Assembly: GCA_024653905.1 (NCBI GenBank)
Contig: JANLGZ010000072.1
Span: forward strand, 1 to 7,043
Source: an archaeon
GTDB lineage: Archaea; Iainarchaeota; Iainarchaeia; Iainarchaeales; Iainarchaeaceae
DNA length: 7,043 nucleotides
Direction of reading: 5' to 3'
Part shown: positions 6,013-7,043 of the stretch, in pieces
Layout of the letters: each line of letters begins with the position of its first letter
How positions within the stretch are numbered: the first letter of the stretch is position 1
Translations under genes and position numbers: made by a program
The notes under the pieces: generated by a model
The model's database searches: none
Told to the model about the DNA's origin: nothing
The model's input: the letters and a program-made list of their open reading frames with translations, nothing else

Positions 6013-7043
6013 ATGTTAACAAAAAAGATTTTCCTCGGAATTTTATTACTTTTTTTAATACAACCTGTTTTCGGCGCAACTATAAATGCAGTAACATCTT
6101 TTTCGGGCGGAGTAACAACTGTGGAACTTAGGGCTGCGGGATTTACAAACATGTACGGTTATCAGGTTGATGTTGTGCATGTAACAGGAATGACGTTTAC
6201 CGGAATTACTTATAGCGAAGCTGTTTTGGGAAAATTCAGCGGACCTCAGCAGCAATTTTGTATTCCCAGAGCAAATCTTAATGTTGAATCAACAGCAGTC
6301 AGAAACATTGCATGCACAAGAACTGTTTCGGGGGAAATTAATACATCAAACTTATCAGATAATTTACTTGCAACATTAACTTTTTCAGGAGCCGGAACTA
6401 TAAGCCTTGCAAATGTTCTTGTTTCTGATGCATACTCATCCCAAATTAGTGCTACTCCATTAACCTGCAGTATAGAACAATTCGTTTGTATTACTGATTC
6501 AGATTGTCATGAAGTTCCAGTTGATAACCCTATTACAACCGACCAATGTTTGAATGCAGGAAGCTGTAATTCTTCATGCTCAAATACAACTGGAATTGAT
6601 GATTGTCTTCCTGATGCAGAAATACATTTCCAGTGTGTGTGCGGTTTAGAAATTTCTTCAAGTGGTTATTGTTGTGGAGATCCAGGTTCATTGGTTCAGG
6701 AACTTACTTGTAATGATGGGGATACCTGCACAACTGATAGTGCTTATTATGAAAACGGAGTTTGTGGTGGAAGCGGAAGTTGTGTTTATACTGCAATTCC
6801 TGGTTGTGGAACAATTTGTGGAAATGGTACTTGTGATGCAGGAGAAAATGAAAATATTTGTGCAGAGGACTGCGGCTCAGGCGGTGGTGACGGCGGAGGC
6901 GGTGACAGTGGCGGTGACGGCGGAGGCGGTGACAGTGGCGGTAACGACAGCGGTAACGATGGTGACGGCGGTGGTAACGGCGGAGGCGGTGGCGGCGGAG
7001 GTCTTGGAAGTGAAGGTTACAAAGCATTAACACGAGAACTTAC
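6013..7043 (+). CDS. Secreted protein with cohesin-like domain, Cys-rich region and Gly-rich linker, C-terminus beyond the right edge
   Basis: The visible 343 residues begin with a Sec signal peptide: MLTKK, a hydrophobic run to about residue 16, then QPVFGA with likely cleavage after Gly21. Residues 23-150 have the strand pattern of cohesin-type beta-sandwich domains (a VTTVELRAAG strand, MYGYQVDVVHV, and near the end LLATLTFSGAGTISLANVLVSDA). Family membership is inferred from pattern only. Residues 152-287 hold 20 cysteines, an even number suited to ten disulfides. They include CNDGDTCTTD and CGNGTCDAGE...CAEDC (269-287), a motif of extracellular cysteine-rich modules. Residues 288-330 are almost entirely Gly, Asp, Asn and Ser, a flexible spacer. 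GLGSEGYKALTREL then begins another part cut by the window edge, possibly a further domain or a membrane anchor. The protein most likely sits on the cell surface and binds something there; no catalytic motif is visible. The TATA box 27 bases upstream supports this start. Confidence 0.8.
   Translation, partial: MLTKKIFLGILLLFLIQPVFGATINAVTSFSGGVTTVELRAAGFTNMYGYQVDVVHVTGMTFTGITYSEAVLGKFSGPQQQFCIPRANLNVESTAVRNIACTRTVSGEINTSNLSDNLLATLTFSGAGTISLANVLVSDAYSSQISATPLTCSIEQFVCITDSDCHEVPVDNPITTDQCLNAGSCNSSCSNTTGIDDCLPDAEIHFQCVCGLEISSSGYCCGDPGSLVQELTCNDGDTCTTDSAYYENGVCGGSGSCVYTAIPGCGTICGNGTCDAGENENICAEDCGSGGGDGGGGDSGGDGGGGDSGGNDSGNDGDGGGNGGGGGGGGLGSEGYKALTREL
6874..7002 (+). repeat. GC-rich Gly/Asp/Asn/Ser coding repeat with a perfect 27-bp tandem duplication
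   Basis: The stretch is built from GGC, GGT, GGA, GAC, AAC and AGT codons and encodes a 43-residue linker. Bases 6886-6912 and 6913-6939 are identical 27-bp copies encoding GDGGGGDSG, followed by decayed variants in which GAC becomes AAC. The GC content is far above that of the surrounding DNA. Such tracts change length by slippage or unequal recombination, so linker length may differ between strains. Confidence 0.85.

Noticed and set aside
6874..7002. Glycine/aspartate tract as a calcium-binding RTX repeat
   Set aside because: The regular nine-residue GGxGxDxUx spacing with its hydrophobic position is absent; the tract has no large hydrophobic residues and fits a flexible linker better.
6662..7033. 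Overlapping long frames on both strands at the right end (plus 6662-7030, minus 7033-6704)
   Set aside because: They are out-of-frame readings of the GC-rich glycine linker and Cys-rich region. Their products are low-complexity Val/Ala/Thr or His/Arg/Tyr runs, while the frame from 6013 has a signal peptide, spaced cysteines and a promoter.

Overview
The window comes from an AT-rich archaeal chromosome, probably a DPANN-type lineage such as Woesearchaeota or Pacearchaeota. That placement is inference. It rests on TATA-box promoters sitting 25-27 nt upstream of start codons (leaderless transcripts), T-run terminators in place of GC hairpins, and a secreted cysteine-rich protein with a CGNGxCxxGE motif that I recall as frequent in DPANN genomes. 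No rRNA, tRNA, CRISPR array or insertion sequence was seen.

Layout. The left part is read on the minus strand. In transcription order it holds a 174-residue protein of unknown family (2996 to 2472), a membrane protein that joins an MscS-type mechanosensitive channel to a C39-like cysteine peptidase domain (2299 to 725), and 20 bases further on a RimK-like ATP-grasp ligase whose C-terminus leaves the window (704 to the left edge). The last two look like one transcription unit. A 101-base divergent promoter region (2997-3097) separates this block from the plus-strand part, which holds guaB (3098-5902) and a secreted protein starting at 6013 that runs off the right edge.

The main item is guaB. 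IMP dehydrogenase catalyses the committed step of GMP synthesis. Its gene is interrupted by a contiguous 450-residue intein (residues 301-750, bases 3998-5347) with a LAGLIDADG homing endonuclease. The intein lies immediately before the active-site cysteine, so that cysteine is both the +1 splicing nucleophile and the catalytic nucleophile of the enzyme. Splicing would leave a normal 484-residue IMP dehydrogenase with tandem CBS domains. From memory, the well-known split IMPDH-1 intein of marine metagenomes sits two residues upstream (before Ser-Ile-Cys), so this looks like a separate insertion point in the same loop.

The other unusual items are the MscS/C39-peptidase fusion paired with an ATP-grasp ligase, and the exported protein. 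The latter has a signal peptide, a cohesin-like beta domain, a 20-cysteine region and a GC-rich Gly/Asp/Asn/Ser linker encoded partly by a perfect 27-bp tandem duplication. Apart from the channel/ligase pair, the genes show no evident shared pathway.
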